Assembly (NCBI GenBank): GCA_029215795.1
Contig: JARDYH010000004.1
Coordinates: 37,080,001 to 37,144,000 of the forward strand
Length of the DNA: 64,000 nt
Direction of reading: 5' to 3'
Origin: Anniella stebbinsi
Lineage: Eukaryota > Chordata > Lepidosauria > Squamata > Anniellidae
The notes under the pieces are model-generated. The model was not told where the DNA came from. It worked only from the letters and a program-made list of their open reading frames with translations, and did no database searches. This document shows, piece by piece, positions 1 to 10,269 of the stretch (its first letter is position 1; the number at the start of each line of letters is the position of its first letter). A program made the translations under genes and the position numbers.

Positions 1-186
1 TATGAAGTTATCTAATAACTTATAAGTAGATGTAAATGTCACATAGCTGAAAACACCTACTCACTTCCATCCCATATAAATAAATGTTTACAAACACAGT
101 TACGCATAAAATGCCGGCAAAAGTGAAATGTGAAACAAGCTTAAAGAGAGCATAAAGATAACATTGCTATACTGTCATATGCAAGG

Positions 187-357
187 AGGCTGACCATATG
201 AAAAGGAGGACAGGGCTCATGTAACTTTAACAGTTGTAGAGAAAAGGGAATTTCAGCCAGTGTCATTTGTATGCAATTAGTTCCTGGTGAAATTCCCTCT
301 TCATCACAACTGTTAAAGTTACATGAGCCCTGTCCTCCTTTTCATATGGTCAGCCTA
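187..357. mobile_element. Family A palindromic MITE, short form
   Basis: About 171 bp with terminal inverted repeats that match almost perfectly for about 50 bp, starting AGGCTGACCATATGAAAAG and ending in its reverse complement. Only one copy of the inner segment lies between the ends, whereas other copies here (24674-24993, 48770-49089) are 320 bp and carry it twice in inverted orientation. It is non-coding and must rely on a transposase elsewhere. The ends and the 8-bp duplications of sister copies point to hAT. No clean target duplication is visible at this copy. Confidence 0.8.
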
Positions 358-479
358 AGGTTGAAGACAGCATTCACTGGCATGAGCCATTGCCCTAGGT
401 CCAGGCATGATTGGGATCATTAAGATGAAAAGTAGGGCTGCCCACAGCCCCCAACTTACCTCTGAGGCCATTCTGGAGC

Positions 480-1060
480 CTTTGAGAAAACCCAGATTTG
501 ACCCTGGATGTTTTGGGGCTGTTTCAGAACTGAATCCAAAGCTAGGTTTGCCCCTACCTCCCTGAAGCAGCTCAGCCCTTCCAGTTTCCGGTGGGCCCCA
601 ATGGAAGCTGGGTGCAAGGCCGACCTGGAGACCATTGGACTCCCCGCTCACCCTCCCTGCTTCCCTGCAAACCTGGAGCTGCAGCCCACAGGACTTACCT
701 TTGCTGTCCATCCTCCTCCATTAGAGCTGCGATTTAAAAGCAAGATGGAGACTCTGTAGTTTTCATAGATCTACGGCCACAAACTGCAGAAATCTCCTTT
801 ATGGCCGCCGTAGTTTGCGATGGTAGATCTATGCAAACAGAACCCCCATCATATTTTTATATCTCAGCTCTGATGGAGGAGCGCAAATAGTAAAAGTACG
901 TCCTGTGGGTAGCACGGGTGAGCAGGAGGAAGGAGGGGAATCCAATGGATTCATGGTTAGCCTCGCACCGACTTTCCCAGGCAGGAGGGGGGAAGGGCCC
1001 ATCACCACTCTGAATCGGCCTTAGGTAACCATGGCACTTTGGAACTGATCCACTTTGCCT
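480..1060. mobile_element. Imperfect foldback element
   Basis: The left arm (about 610-730) and right arm (about 860-960) are imperfect reverse complements. Shared landmarks are the CCCACAGGAC block, the CTCCTCCAT block and AGAGCTG. The centre holds a tighter hairpin: CATAGATCTAC at 764-774 pairs exactly with GTAGATCTATG at 823-833, with partial pairing further in. This is the layout of an old foldback or MITE-type element. The outer ends are not defined, and the 83- and 118-codon frames over it are chance. Confidence 0.5.
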
Positions 1061-1724
1061 CGGCGTGCCTCAGGCCGACTCTGTGCTACCTCATATTCAT
1101 CCCACCTTGGCTTGGATTTGGGGGGGGGGGTCAGCTCAAGACAATACACAGCCCTAATGAAATACAAAGATCCCCTTCTGTTGAGAGCTTTCCCCCTCTA
1201 AAAGGGTGGAAACTGCCACAGAGGCTAATAGATCTGTATAGTTTCTAAACAGCTCTGAGGGGTTTTCTGGCTGATATGACTAGCTCTCCTGTCAACAGCC
1301 TTGTTGATCTATGAAATGGAGAAATGGTTTTTGCAGTTGACATCATTACTCCTGAGCACCCTCTCCACACAGAGCTCATATGGCCCCATGGTATACCCTA
1401 GAGCTGAAGAACCAAAATTCGAGATGGCTTGAACGTAGATGGAGGAAAACTCCTGATGGAGCCAATCAAACACTGGGCTGTACCTATGCTCAAAAATATT
1501 CAGGGGCAGTGAAGGCAGCAAAGAAACACTATCTCTCTGCCTCTATTGAGTCTTCCATATGCTGCTCAGCAGAGCTTTTTAGGGTTGTTTTGGGCTTTTT
1601 ATATGCTGGTGGTAGGAAGGCTGTGGAGCCATTATAGCCCTGCTGTGATATGTTTGAATAACAATTCCAAAATTAAACTTCTTGCATCTGCTGGAACTTA
1701 GACTCTAGTATTATAGCAGTTGAG
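1061..1724. other. Unrecognised stretch
   Basis: No gene or repeat family recognised. It contains a run of G near 1121-1130. Short frames on both strands show no domain or composition that would support coding. Confidence 0.4.
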
Positions 1725-2240
1725 GTATTGAGAGGACAGTCATGTCCAGTTTTGTGGATGAGTTGGTACAGCTTGAGGACATTGACAAAGTGGTTGGACA
1801 GATTTGAGCATCCACTTCTATACTGGATCCTTGCCCCTCTTGGCTTATAAAACTGGCAAAGGAGGGAACAGCCGGCTGGCCATGGAGGTGATTAATGCCT
1901 CATTGAAAGAGGGCATGGTCTCAGGCCACCTAAAAGACTGAAGAAAACTTCCTTGGACCTGAAAGGTCTTAACAACTTCAGGCCGGTGGCAAACATTCCT
2001 TTCCTGGGTAAGGTCCTTGAGTTGGTGGTTGCCAAACAACTCCAGATGCTCTTGGATGAAACCAATATGGGTTCCATAGGGTTTGGTTTGTCCCCCATGC
2101 TAATTTACATCTATATGGAACCCCTGAGTGAGGCCATCAGGAGATTTGGAATGTGTTGTCATCAGTATGCTGATCACATGTAGTTCTATTTCTCCTTTTC
2201 ATCATCATTGGGTGAGGCTGTGGGTGCCTAAATCGGTGCC
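1725..2240 (+). pseudogene. CR1/L2-like LINE reverse transcriptase remnant
   Basis: Conceptual translation matches the reverse-transcriptase region of the CR1-superfamily LINE at 61.6-63.5 kb. Landmarks are the D(V/I)(N/D)KVVGQ segment near 1785, NFRPVANIPFLGKVLELVV near 1975-2030, an IYMEPLSEAI segment near 2110, and YADH in place of the catalytic YADD near 2165. The finger/palm middle (the LLDLS-AFDT region) is missing, so there is an internal deletion near 2070-2090. Frameshifts and stops make it dead. Known for the family: this enzyme copies element RNA at a nicked target. Confidence 0.75.
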
Positions 2241-3704
2241 TGTCTGTGACAATGGGCTCCATGGATGACAGTGTCCCCCCTGATAGGGTGTGGGCCTCAG
2301 CTAGTGTCCTGAAGGCAGCCCTGCTCTTCACCATTGCTCACCACTTGCCTGGACCTTTAGACCTGGCATCACTCTGGCCGTCTGAGATTGGTGGGGCTTC
2401 TGTAGGGAGCAGCAGGAAGAAGCAGGCTGTAGGCAGTGTAGTACCTGCTGCAGAGAAGCTGGACAAACTTGAACATTCTTTCTGAAAATGGAACTGGCAG
2501 CACATGTGACAAAAGAGAAAGGTGTTGGGGTTCCTCATTCACAAAATGTAATACATTTCAGTTTGGGAGAGGAAATTTCCATTAACATCTACAACTGTAT
2601 CTATACTTTCAGAATATAAACTGCAGAGTTGTTGCATAACATTGCTTTTTATTAGATATCGTTATCCAGCAAATTACATCAGGAAAGACAAAGGGACTGC
2701 TAATAAAACACCACAATATGGTGCCTACATCATTTTTCTATACATGCTATTTCCTTTATTACCTTTCCTTTCTACTTGTATCATTAATTAGTACATCTGC
2801 TGAAAGCATTTTGCATTAGGTTTTGAGTGCAAAAATGTTCATAATACAATTTTCTTTGATCCTTTAGAAATCCAGATATCTTTAATTTTCCCCTAAAACC
2901 TAACAACTCATTATATGCAATTGAAAAAAAAAAAGTTACTAATGATGGCTTCCCACCCCCACCCCCCGTCCCGTACAGACACTGACATGTCTGTTTTTAT
3001 ATGATTCATGTGCTCCATTCTGCTAATTTCAAGTCTGATTATGATTTAAATGTAGCAAAAATAATAAAATAAAATGCAAAACAGTATTTTCCTGAAATTT
3101 AAGTTGTGCATGGGAAATATACTTCTTCGAGTTTGTTTTAATTGGAATTGTGCTTTAAAGTCTGATCTTTGCCAATGTGTAGTAGCAAAAAGAATGCCAA
3201 AACTTTGGGAAAAGTGTCCCACAGGATGCAAACCTTTATGGGTCACCCACAAATCCTCACATGGGAGGGAGGTGGGTGGGAAGCAGGTCAAACCATGAGT
3301 GTGTTGTGAACTTTATTCATGGATCATGTCTTGGGGAAGCTGCAAGGAAAACAAGCCCTTGAGCATCAAAACTTTGGGGAAATCTTCATTTCAATCCGAG
3401 ATCCTCTTAAAGATCTCAGGCAGAGAATGCAAATAAGAGTGAAATCTTTGAAATGACCTTTCATTGAGGACAGTTTAAATGGGAGTTTGGTCTTTCATGA
3501 CACTTTCAAGAATCCACACAGGAGATGATAATCCCAGTTGTGGGGAGGGGAAAAAAAACTTCAGTCAAGGGTTATATATTAGAAGCTGGAGAACCTACAC
3601 AGGTGGAGGGAAAAATTACTTCTTTATAATACACAGCCTGCATCATAAAGCCTTTATGTAAATCTATAGTGTAGTTGCATTTAGAATGTGTTCACTTCCC
3701 GTTG
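2241..3704. other. AT-rich unrecognised stretch
   Basis: Mostly single-copy-looking AT-rich DNA. The first 250 bp may still belong to an old repeat beside the LINE fragment. The rest shows short homopolymers (A run near 2923, C runs near 2955) and no coding or RNA signature that I can recognise. Confidence 0.35.
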
Positions 3705-3960
3705 CCTCATTTCAGAAAGGAAATTGCAGAGATGGAAAAAAAGATGCAGAAAAGAGCAACCAAAATGTTTAAGGTGTTGGGGAACCTTCACTCTGTGGAA
3801 AGGCTAAAGTATTTTGAACTTTTAGTTTAGATTGAAGGAAAATAAGGGAGGGAGGACCTGATTGGGATTTATACAAATATGCATAGTGTAGAGAAAACGG
3901 CTATTTATTCTGCCCTCTATTGTAACATTAGAACACGAAGCTCCATCACACCTAATTTTC
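3705..3960 (+). pseudogene. CR1-like LINE fragment, C-terminal coding part
   Basis: Translation gives a decayed version of the CR1 C-terminal segment (an RATKMFK..L...HSVERLKYFEL-type string near 3755-3825). The same segment is represented in the opposite orientation in the CR1 end at 46.3-47.0 kb. It is short, has stops, and includes neither reverse-transcriptase nor endonuclease motifs. The family is inferred from the recalled pattern RATRMI...[21 protein letters not shown]. Confidence 0.5.
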
Positions 3961-4639
3961 CCCTGGTTGCCTCCACCTTGTTTTTACTTTTGATACTAAG
4001 CATGTCAAGCTTATGATCCCTTTCATCTGAATAGCTGCTCCTTCGCTCTTTCGCTCTTCCACGCCACTCCACTCCACCCCTCCCCTTCTCTTTCTCCCTC
4101 CAGTCAGGTTCTGTGACATGAGCACTTCAACCAGACTGCTTTTCTGCCGGGTAAAAATGGAACAACCCTTTAGTCTGGCTCTTTGGGGGCATCTTGTCTC
4201 TGCAGAGATCCAAGCGTTGTATGTTTTTAAAAAATGCTTTGGAGCCTAGGATGTAAGGTTTGGGTTTTATATTGAGGCTTGGAGCCGGCTGCTGGGAGAG
4301 ATCGCTTTTCCCTGCCAGGACCTGATTCAATCCATTCAAGCCTCCAATTCCTTTAAAACTACACGGAGTCTTAATGGAGCATTAAATGCACGTAGGGAAA
4401 ATAATCCAGACTTTTAGCATTCTAGGAAAAAACAGAAAAGGCTGGGGAAGAGGCGAGGTGTCAGCAGGACAGGCATGGTGTCATCTGAGTACTGTGCTGC
4501 AAATCCACGCACCAGGCATGGCAAGAGTGCACTAAAGCACTGGTGTGATGGAGCTCTCAGGTTCACTCATTGAAACTGACAGTACATTCAGCAGAAGCAA
4601 AAGAAAACTCTTATTTTTCTATTTCACCTTTCATCCATC
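3961..4639. other. Unrecognised stretch
   Basis: A pyrimidine-rich patch (about 4030-4105, CTC and CCACTCCA-like) is followed by ordinary DNA. No family recognised and no supported frame. Confidence 0.35.
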
Positions 4640-4745
4640 ATGGAATTTAAGATGGCTATATGTGGTTCCCAGGTGGTCTCCCCTCCAAGCAATGACCAGA
4701 CTGAGACTTGCTTAGCTCCAGTAAGGTGGCTGCCTCATGTGCCTT
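4640..4745 (-). repeat. 5S rRNA-derived fragment (SINE3-like or 5S-bearing repeat)
   Basis: On the minus strand this carries the 5S landmarks in order: AGCTAAGCA, then a decayed version of the GGTC..GG.CTGGT..TGC/TACTTGGA block, then GGAGACCACCTGGGAA. These correspond to roughly the middle and 3' half of 5S rRNA, the internal-promoter side. The flanks (GGTGGCTGCCTCATGTGCC and the mapped tail) resemble a common reptilian interspersed repeat, so this is a mobile derivative, not a working 5S gene: the 5' third is missing and there are many substitutions. Confidence 0.55.
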
Positions 4746-5093
4746 CAGACCATGCCCTTCATCATTCCAAACACAATTAAATTCTGAAATAGAATGCCAT
4801 AGATGTGGTGACGGCCACTGGTGATGGTCTAATGAATGATTGGTTTAGCAGCTGTTGGCCGAGATATCTAAATGAAATCTCCAGGCTCGGAGGCAGTGTT
4901 GTTCCCTTTGTTTCTAAAGCCCAGAGGTCAGAGTGGATCTGTATGGACCCAAAATGGCACCATCCACACACACAGTATGGAGACATTGGCAGCCTTGGGG
5001 AGAACCCCAGGATTTGCAGAAATAGAGTATTATCTCTTTAGGGTAAGCTTGTGCAATCTCTTTCAGCCTGAGGGCCACATTCAGGCCAGATCT
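4746..5093. other. Unrecognised stretch
   Basis: No recognisable gene or repeat. Overlapping short frames at 4805-5186 on both strands are mutually shadowing and lack any motif. Confidence 0.3.
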
Positions 5094-5270
5094 ACACCAA
5101 TCAGATCTACACCAAAGTGCTATATGGTATGTGTCTATGGGCCCCAACAGTTGTCAGTGCACTTCAATACCGCTATAAAGCAGTAGTGTGGCTCCTGCCT
5201 CTTATATACCGCTTTCATACCACTTTCGTAGTGCTATATCCTGCTTGGTGTAGATTGGGTGTAGATCAGT
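5094..5270. mobile_element. Family B palindromic MITE, copy 1
   Basis: Starts GGCCAGATCTACACCAA and ends near GGTGTAGATTGGG, with the family core GGGCCCCAACAGTTGTCAGTG and CTATAAAGCAGTAG between. The left arm is shortened compared with 8984-9215, and the first dozen bases are locally duplicated (AGATCTACACCAA twice). Non-coding. Superfamily not proven because no clean target duplication is visible for family B. Confidence 0.75.
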
Positions 5271-5470
5271 TTTAGAGAAGCTCTCAGGTGCTGCATTTCA
5301 GTGGTGAGTAGGGTAGAAGGCAAAAGGGGATGGGGCAGAAATAGGGGTAAAAGGAGATGGGAACATGCAGTGTTCCTGGTTTGATTGGTCTGGCATGAAA
5401 TTGTGTACAAGGCACACTTTTGCATACATATTTCTCCATCTAGCTAGGGATAGTTGCAAAGAAGCTTGAT

Positions 5471-5474
<4 letters not shown>

Positions 5475-5517
<43 letters not shown>
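5475..5517. repeat. (AT)n microsatellite
   Basis: About 20 uninterrupted AT units immediately upstream of family B copy 2. It is a likely site of replication slippage, and creates a false Ile/Tyr-rich frame on the minus strand. Confidence 0.95.
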
Positions 5518-5519
<2 letters not shown>

Positions 5520-5522
5520 CCC

Positions 5523-6600
5523 CATCTACACCAATCAGGATATAACACTATGGCCCTTTCTACCCCATAGGGGTGTAGCGGGAGGGAGGGAAGGAGGGAG
5601 GGTAATCCCGGAAATACCTAATACTAGGGCTGTGCACGGACCAACCATTTCGCTTTGGATCCCAATTTGTCACTTCCGAAACAGTCCCGATTCGCTTCAG
5701 GTTGAGTCAGACCTACCCTGATTTGCTTCAGATCCAAATCCGAAGTGAGATTCAGACCTCCGAATCAAGATTTGGATGACTCATTTCCCCCATAGACTTG
5801 CATTCGGAGAAATAAACACCTATAACTTTTTTATTTTTAAAGATAGACACATGACAGTTGGGGACCTTGCAGATGGCCTGGAGCTACTCATGTGTTACAA
5901 ATTTCAGAAACATAGGTGCAGGCATTTACTCGCAAGGAATTTTTAAAAATGCAATTTTCCAGGCAATCCAGTCCAAATGGCTGCCACATGGGCGAAATGA
6001 TCATTTTTCAAAAATTCATAGCCACAAAATGCTTGCACCTCTGTGTCTGAAATCTGCCACACATGAGTTGCTCCAGGCCATCTGTAATGTTCCCAAGTTT
6101 CATGTTTCTGTCTTTTGAAATAAAAAAGTTATAGGCGTTTCCCCCCCCCCCCACCTCATGCAACCCCATAGGGAAAAACACTTAAAATGGCATCAGAATC
6201 TGCGAATCAATCTGAATCAATTTGGACCAAACCGACTCAATTTGGATTGATTCGGACCTCCCCCGATCTGCTTCGGATCTGTTTTAGGGAGGTCCGAATC
6301 ACCCTGATTCACTTCAGATTCGGGATTTGGATCCGAAGCGATGCACAGTCCTACCTAATACACACCATCGGCACACAGGGAGGAAGGGTGATCCTGGAAG
6401 TACCTAATGCACACCATCAGCGCACAGGGAGCAGCCGGGGTCCAAGCAGCATGAAAGCGGTATATAGCATGTGTCATGGGCCCCAACAGTCGTCAGTGCA
6501 CTTCAAAACCGGCATAAAGCAGTAGCATAGATCCTGCCTCCATATACTGCTTTTATACCACTTTCATAGTGCTATATCCTGCTTGATGTAGATCTAGTCT
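5523..6600. mobile_element. Family B palindromic MITE, copy 2, interrupted
   Basis: The left end (CATCTACACCAATCAGGATATA) and the right end (CTATATCCTGCTTGATGTAG) belong to family B. They are separated by a G-rich minisatellite and by family D element 5625-6353. The minisatellite has two units of about 50 bp (GGTAATCCCGGAAATACCTAAT... before the insertion and GGTGATCCTGGAAGTACCTAAT... at 6388 after it). It is a longer family B variant than copies 1, 3, 5 and 6. The order of events is family B first, family D later. Confidence 0.75.
5625..6353. mobile_element. Family D hAT-like non-autonomous element, 729 bp
   Basis: Starts TAGGGCTGTGCACGGACC and ends GATGCACAGTCCTA, with an exact 8-bp duplication CCTAATAC at 5617-5624 and 6354-6361. 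Both ends carry clusters of GATTCGGA/TCCGAAT-type words, giving long imperfect inverted ends. The middle has ATAACTTTTTTAT and AAGTTTCATGTTTCTGTC blocks that also occur in inverted or related form in family C (56775-57837). Eight-base duplications and TAGGG ends are hAT traits. No transposase frame: the 112- and 86-codon frames have no hAT motif. Confidence 0.85.
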
Positions 6601-8017
6601 CTGTCTACTTGTCCATGCCATCTCTTAGTAAAGTAACAAATTATTTCTTTTGGAAGATTGCCTATTATTAAACTGTAAACACACACACACATACAGAACA
6701 ACCATGCTAATGCATTCTGTGGAATTACATTTCAAAATACCTTTAAAAACAGCTTTCAAAAAACTCTTCCTTTTACTAGCAGCATTTTTAAGCCTTTCTT
6801 AAAGCTGCTTTTCTTAGCAAGCATTTCATTCACGACATGTACGAAGTTAAGATGACTCTGAGGGCCCAGGATAATGACTATCCGGTCCTTTTGACAGACA
6901 CACATTTCCTGCAATGCTCTGAACCAGATCATACATTTTTGGAGTTACTCTATTCTGGGTCACTGGCCAATGAGTCCGGCAGGCCTGATGGCATATTTAG
7001 AATGCACAGACTGGTATGTATCCCTCGTGAATAATTCAGCAAGCCGTTATCACACATCAGCAATCCCCTCAAAAGCCCTTACTCCATTTCCAAGGTGTAT
7101 TCATGTTACGCCTTTGCGAGCCAGGCAAACGAGCCGAAGCAAGCTAGGAGAATATTCCTGCCTCTCAATGAAATGGATTTTTAAAGGAGATGGTGTGGGT
7201 TGAAAAGGAGCCCTTAAGTCAACTTTAATGGCTCACCTGTAGCTGCCTCCAGGGCCCTAGTGGAGTGAGTTGCATGAATACAATGGAGATGATCAGCTCT
7301 CCTGTGATGCCAGTTGGGGCATGGTGTGTTTGGAGCACTGGCAGCAGCACTGTCTTTTCCAGCTGGAAAAAATATAGTGTATGGCACCGGTTGGAGCTTT
7401 CCTCCCATTGCCAGTAGCAGGCGGTTTGGGAGCCTGATTTCAACTGGGACTGCAGCAGGGGCAAGGGGTTAAAGTTCCTCTTCGCCTATGGCACAGTCCC
7501 AATCCAGCTTGCCCCCTAGAGTTGATTGGAGGGCTGTGTGAGTGGGGAGGAAAGAGCAGTGCATCTATATATATATAAGTGTGTGGGGGAGGGGATGTAC
7601 AGAGCATGTCCAACTTTTGATCTGAGGGTGCAAGGCAGGTGAGCATCCCAGATGTACACAAAAAGGGAGAAAGGTCTCAGGATGCTACAGAAAAATTCTA
7701 TTATACAAAAGCCCGTCACGTTTCGCCCCCCTGGTTTTTTTAGGCCTTCAGGGGGTTACTTGTTATAAAGTCTACAGAAATTATTAACAACAAACATTTG
7801 TCTTGTGATGGCGACTACATCTTTTGATCTCATATATGTAAAGAGATGGAGAGTACGTTTCCACGTAGAGCGAAGATGGATTTTAGGAGAGCTTAGAAGT
7901 CATGCTTTCCAAATGCTTCTTTGAGATCTATATGTGACTGACATCTCATTACACTGCTAAATCTAGAGATTTTGAAGCCCAATAATTTCGTACCTGAGCA
8001 TTATCTGCTTGCAATTG
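6601..8017. other. Mostly unrecognised DNA
   Basis: No gene recognised. It contains a short (AC)n tract near 6680 and a TATATA patch near 7567. The region about 7700-7760 (AAACGTGACGGGC on the minus strand, then a CCCTGAA block) looks repeat-like, but no family was assigned. Short frames at 6837-7203 are not supported by any motif. Confidence 0.35.
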
Positions 8018-8058
8018 ATGAAGATATTTAAAGATAAGAAATCTTTAAATATCTTCAT
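8018..8058. other. Perfect 18-bp hairpin
   Basis: Arms 8018-8035 and 8041-8058 are exact reverse complements with a 5-base AAGAA loop (8036-8040). The stem is AT-rich. It is shorter than a typical microRNA precursor stem and has no terminator context in a eukaryote. It may be a small palindromic insertion or chance instability product. Confidence 0.85.
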
Positions 8059-8356
8059 AAAAGCTTTGCTGCAATGATATTTTTTTAAAAAACAAAACAT
8101 GTAATTTTGCCTCAACAAATGTCCATGTTAAGATTATCCTATTGGAGATTTCCTGGCATCTCAATGCCCTTAACATATTCTAGAATGATTTGGTTCATCT
8201 TTGAAACATTGGTGAATACTTTGTGGCGTGTAGCAGTGGAGTCTGCAAGGAGCGTCTTTGGCAAGGGGAGGAGAAATGGCTATGCTTGATCAGGCATTGG
8301 GGTTCTGGAAGAGGCTGTACTTCTTGCTTGTCTTTTCACATTGTTATCAATATTTT

Positions 8357-8790
8357 TATAGGAATGTATGAGAAATTTGTTTCAGTTCATTTTTTTATCA
8401 GGGTTTACCCAGTTTGTATCTTCTGGACCAAACACAGATGTGAATGAATTTGTGGTTGGAAAGTCTGTACATTTCCAAGCTTGCAATGTGATTTGCATCC
8501 CCCCCCCCAATGCATTCAACAACATGCATACATTTGAAAAATGTGCTTGAAAAACTGGATCCGTTTTGGAAAAATGCATACAAATGTATTTCAATTGACT
8601 GGAGAAGAATTTCAAAGATGCACATAATTGATGTGTACATCTGGAGAAATACACTTGGAAATTTGCACGTATTCTCATGTGGGGAAAAAAAACAAAGCTC
8701 ACAATCTGATATGGACTCAAGTTGTAATGAATTTGAGATGGAATTCAGAACACTTCAGGAAGCTCAACTTCTGCCGATTCGTACATCCAT
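8357..8790. mobile_element. Family F hAT-like element, copy 1
   Basis: Aligns along its length with 60307-60716: the GAGAAA.TTGTTTC.TTCGTTTT start, the C-run at about 8500 (AATGTGAT..CATCCCC), TTTCAAAGATGCA.A.AATTGA, GCTCACAATYTGATAYGGACT and the GATTYGTACATCC end. The ends read AGGNATGTAYGAG and CGTACATCC, the TAGGGATG type seen in families C and E. Non-coding. Frames on both strands are degenerate, and no target duplication is clear. Confidence 0.7.
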
Positions 8791-8983
8791 TTTTTTTTTT
8801 GCATCAACTAACAAAATGCAAAATGCAAGCTGAGGGATGCACTAAACCCTTGATGATAGGGATGGAAGGATTGCCCTGTTTCAAAATCTCAGTGAAATGT
8901 GCAGTCTTCAAAATGAGAACTAAAATAATATCCAAAGGGCTTTGAACCTCCCCTGGAGCTGTTGCTCACCTTTGCATGTATGA

Positions 8984-9215
8984 CCAAATCTACACCAAGC
9001 AGGATATAGCAGTATGAAACTGGTATGAAAGTGGTATATAAAAGGCAGGAGCCACACCAAGCAGGATATAGCGGTATTGGTATGTGTCAATTGGCCCCAA
9101 CAGTTGTCAGTGCACTTCAATACCACTATAAAGCAGTAGTGCGGCTCCTGCCTTTCCATATACCATTTTCACCCCATTTTCATACCTCTATATCCTGCTT
9201 GGTGTAGATCTGGCC
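8984..9215. mobile_element. Family B palindromic MITE, copy 3
   Basis: Both ends are present: CCAAATCTACACCAAGCAGG at the left and GGTGTAGATCTGGCC at the right. The left arm has a second, internal copy of CACACCAAGCAGGATATAGC near 9051. This suggests partial duplication or template switching inside the arm. Core GGCCCCAACAGTTGTCAGTG intact. TATGA occurs near both ends, but no full target duplication can be called. Confidence 0.8.
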
Positions 9216-10269
9216 TATGACAAAATTAAATCATACATGTTCATCTGATCCAGTTCAAGAGGGGATATGGACTCACATGCCATTCTACCAAGTCATGAAA
9301 CTTGATGTTTCCAGGATTCCCCCTTCCAAATATGGGAAAGTCCAGACAGCTTTACTTCTGTATTTTACCTTATTGTTTCAATCTCATTCCAGCTTTGTAA
9401 TACTTTCTCCAATAATAAAGGGGGAAGACAGGGCCTGGAAAGGCCCAGTGAATTCCCTACGGATACATGCAGTTAATCTTGTCTCCTAGCTCAGATGTAT
9501 TCCCTCCTTCCTGCAAGCTTGTAACATACTTCCAATATATTCCTTCTTAATAATGCATCAATACGTAGCCCCTGCGGGAGAACAAATATTAAAACAATGT
9601 GTAAAGTGACCTGCAAAGACTTCGGTGTTAGTTTTTCATTTTTTCATGCAAGTTTAGTGCTTGTACTGACAGGCCTGCCGACCAAATGGCTCCTTTCCTC
9701 CAGAATACTAACGGTGTGGCCAATGGCAGTTCCAGGACGGCCTTTTCTCTGTGCTTGAAAACAATCCAGCTAGAGAGAGTAGCGAGTGGGAAGGAAAGAT
9801 TAATCCATTTCCACCAGCGCATCAATTGCACTGTCTCTGTGTCTGGTAAGGAATTCAGAGTGGGGGGGATGAGGTAGGCTCCTTTACAATAAGGGATACT
9901 TTTGGAGAAGTACAAGCAACAACATGCTGTTTGTCAGAGGATAGCTTTTTAGATGGAGGTATACACATGATGGCATGATAGCTAAAGGCTAAGTTGTGGG
10001 CCACAACATTCTTGGTTTGAATCCCAACCCAGCTGCGAATGTACAAAGTGGCCTTCAGGGAGCCACTGTTCCCCAGCCTGACCCAAGTGTTCCTTGCATT
10101 ACTGACTTACCTTCAGTGTTGGCTGCAGGTTGCAGGGGGGCACGGCAAGCTCTCCCTCTGTGAGTGTCACTGCTGCCCATTTACTTCCCCTCTTCCACTG
10201 AGTCCAACCTAGGGATGAGTGAACTCAACTTTGCCCACCTTGTGCGCCACTCACCAGATCCCCACTGGA
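9216..10269. other. Unrecognised stretch
   Basis: No recognised gene or repeat. The 95-codon minus frame (9628-9915) and the plus frame opposite (9686-9877) overlap as mutual shadows and show no domain. Confidence 0.35.

Noticed and set aside
8357..8945. Overlapping 105-112-codon frames on both strands
   Set aside because: They overlie family F element copy 1 and the homologous copy at 60307-60716 does not preserve the frames.
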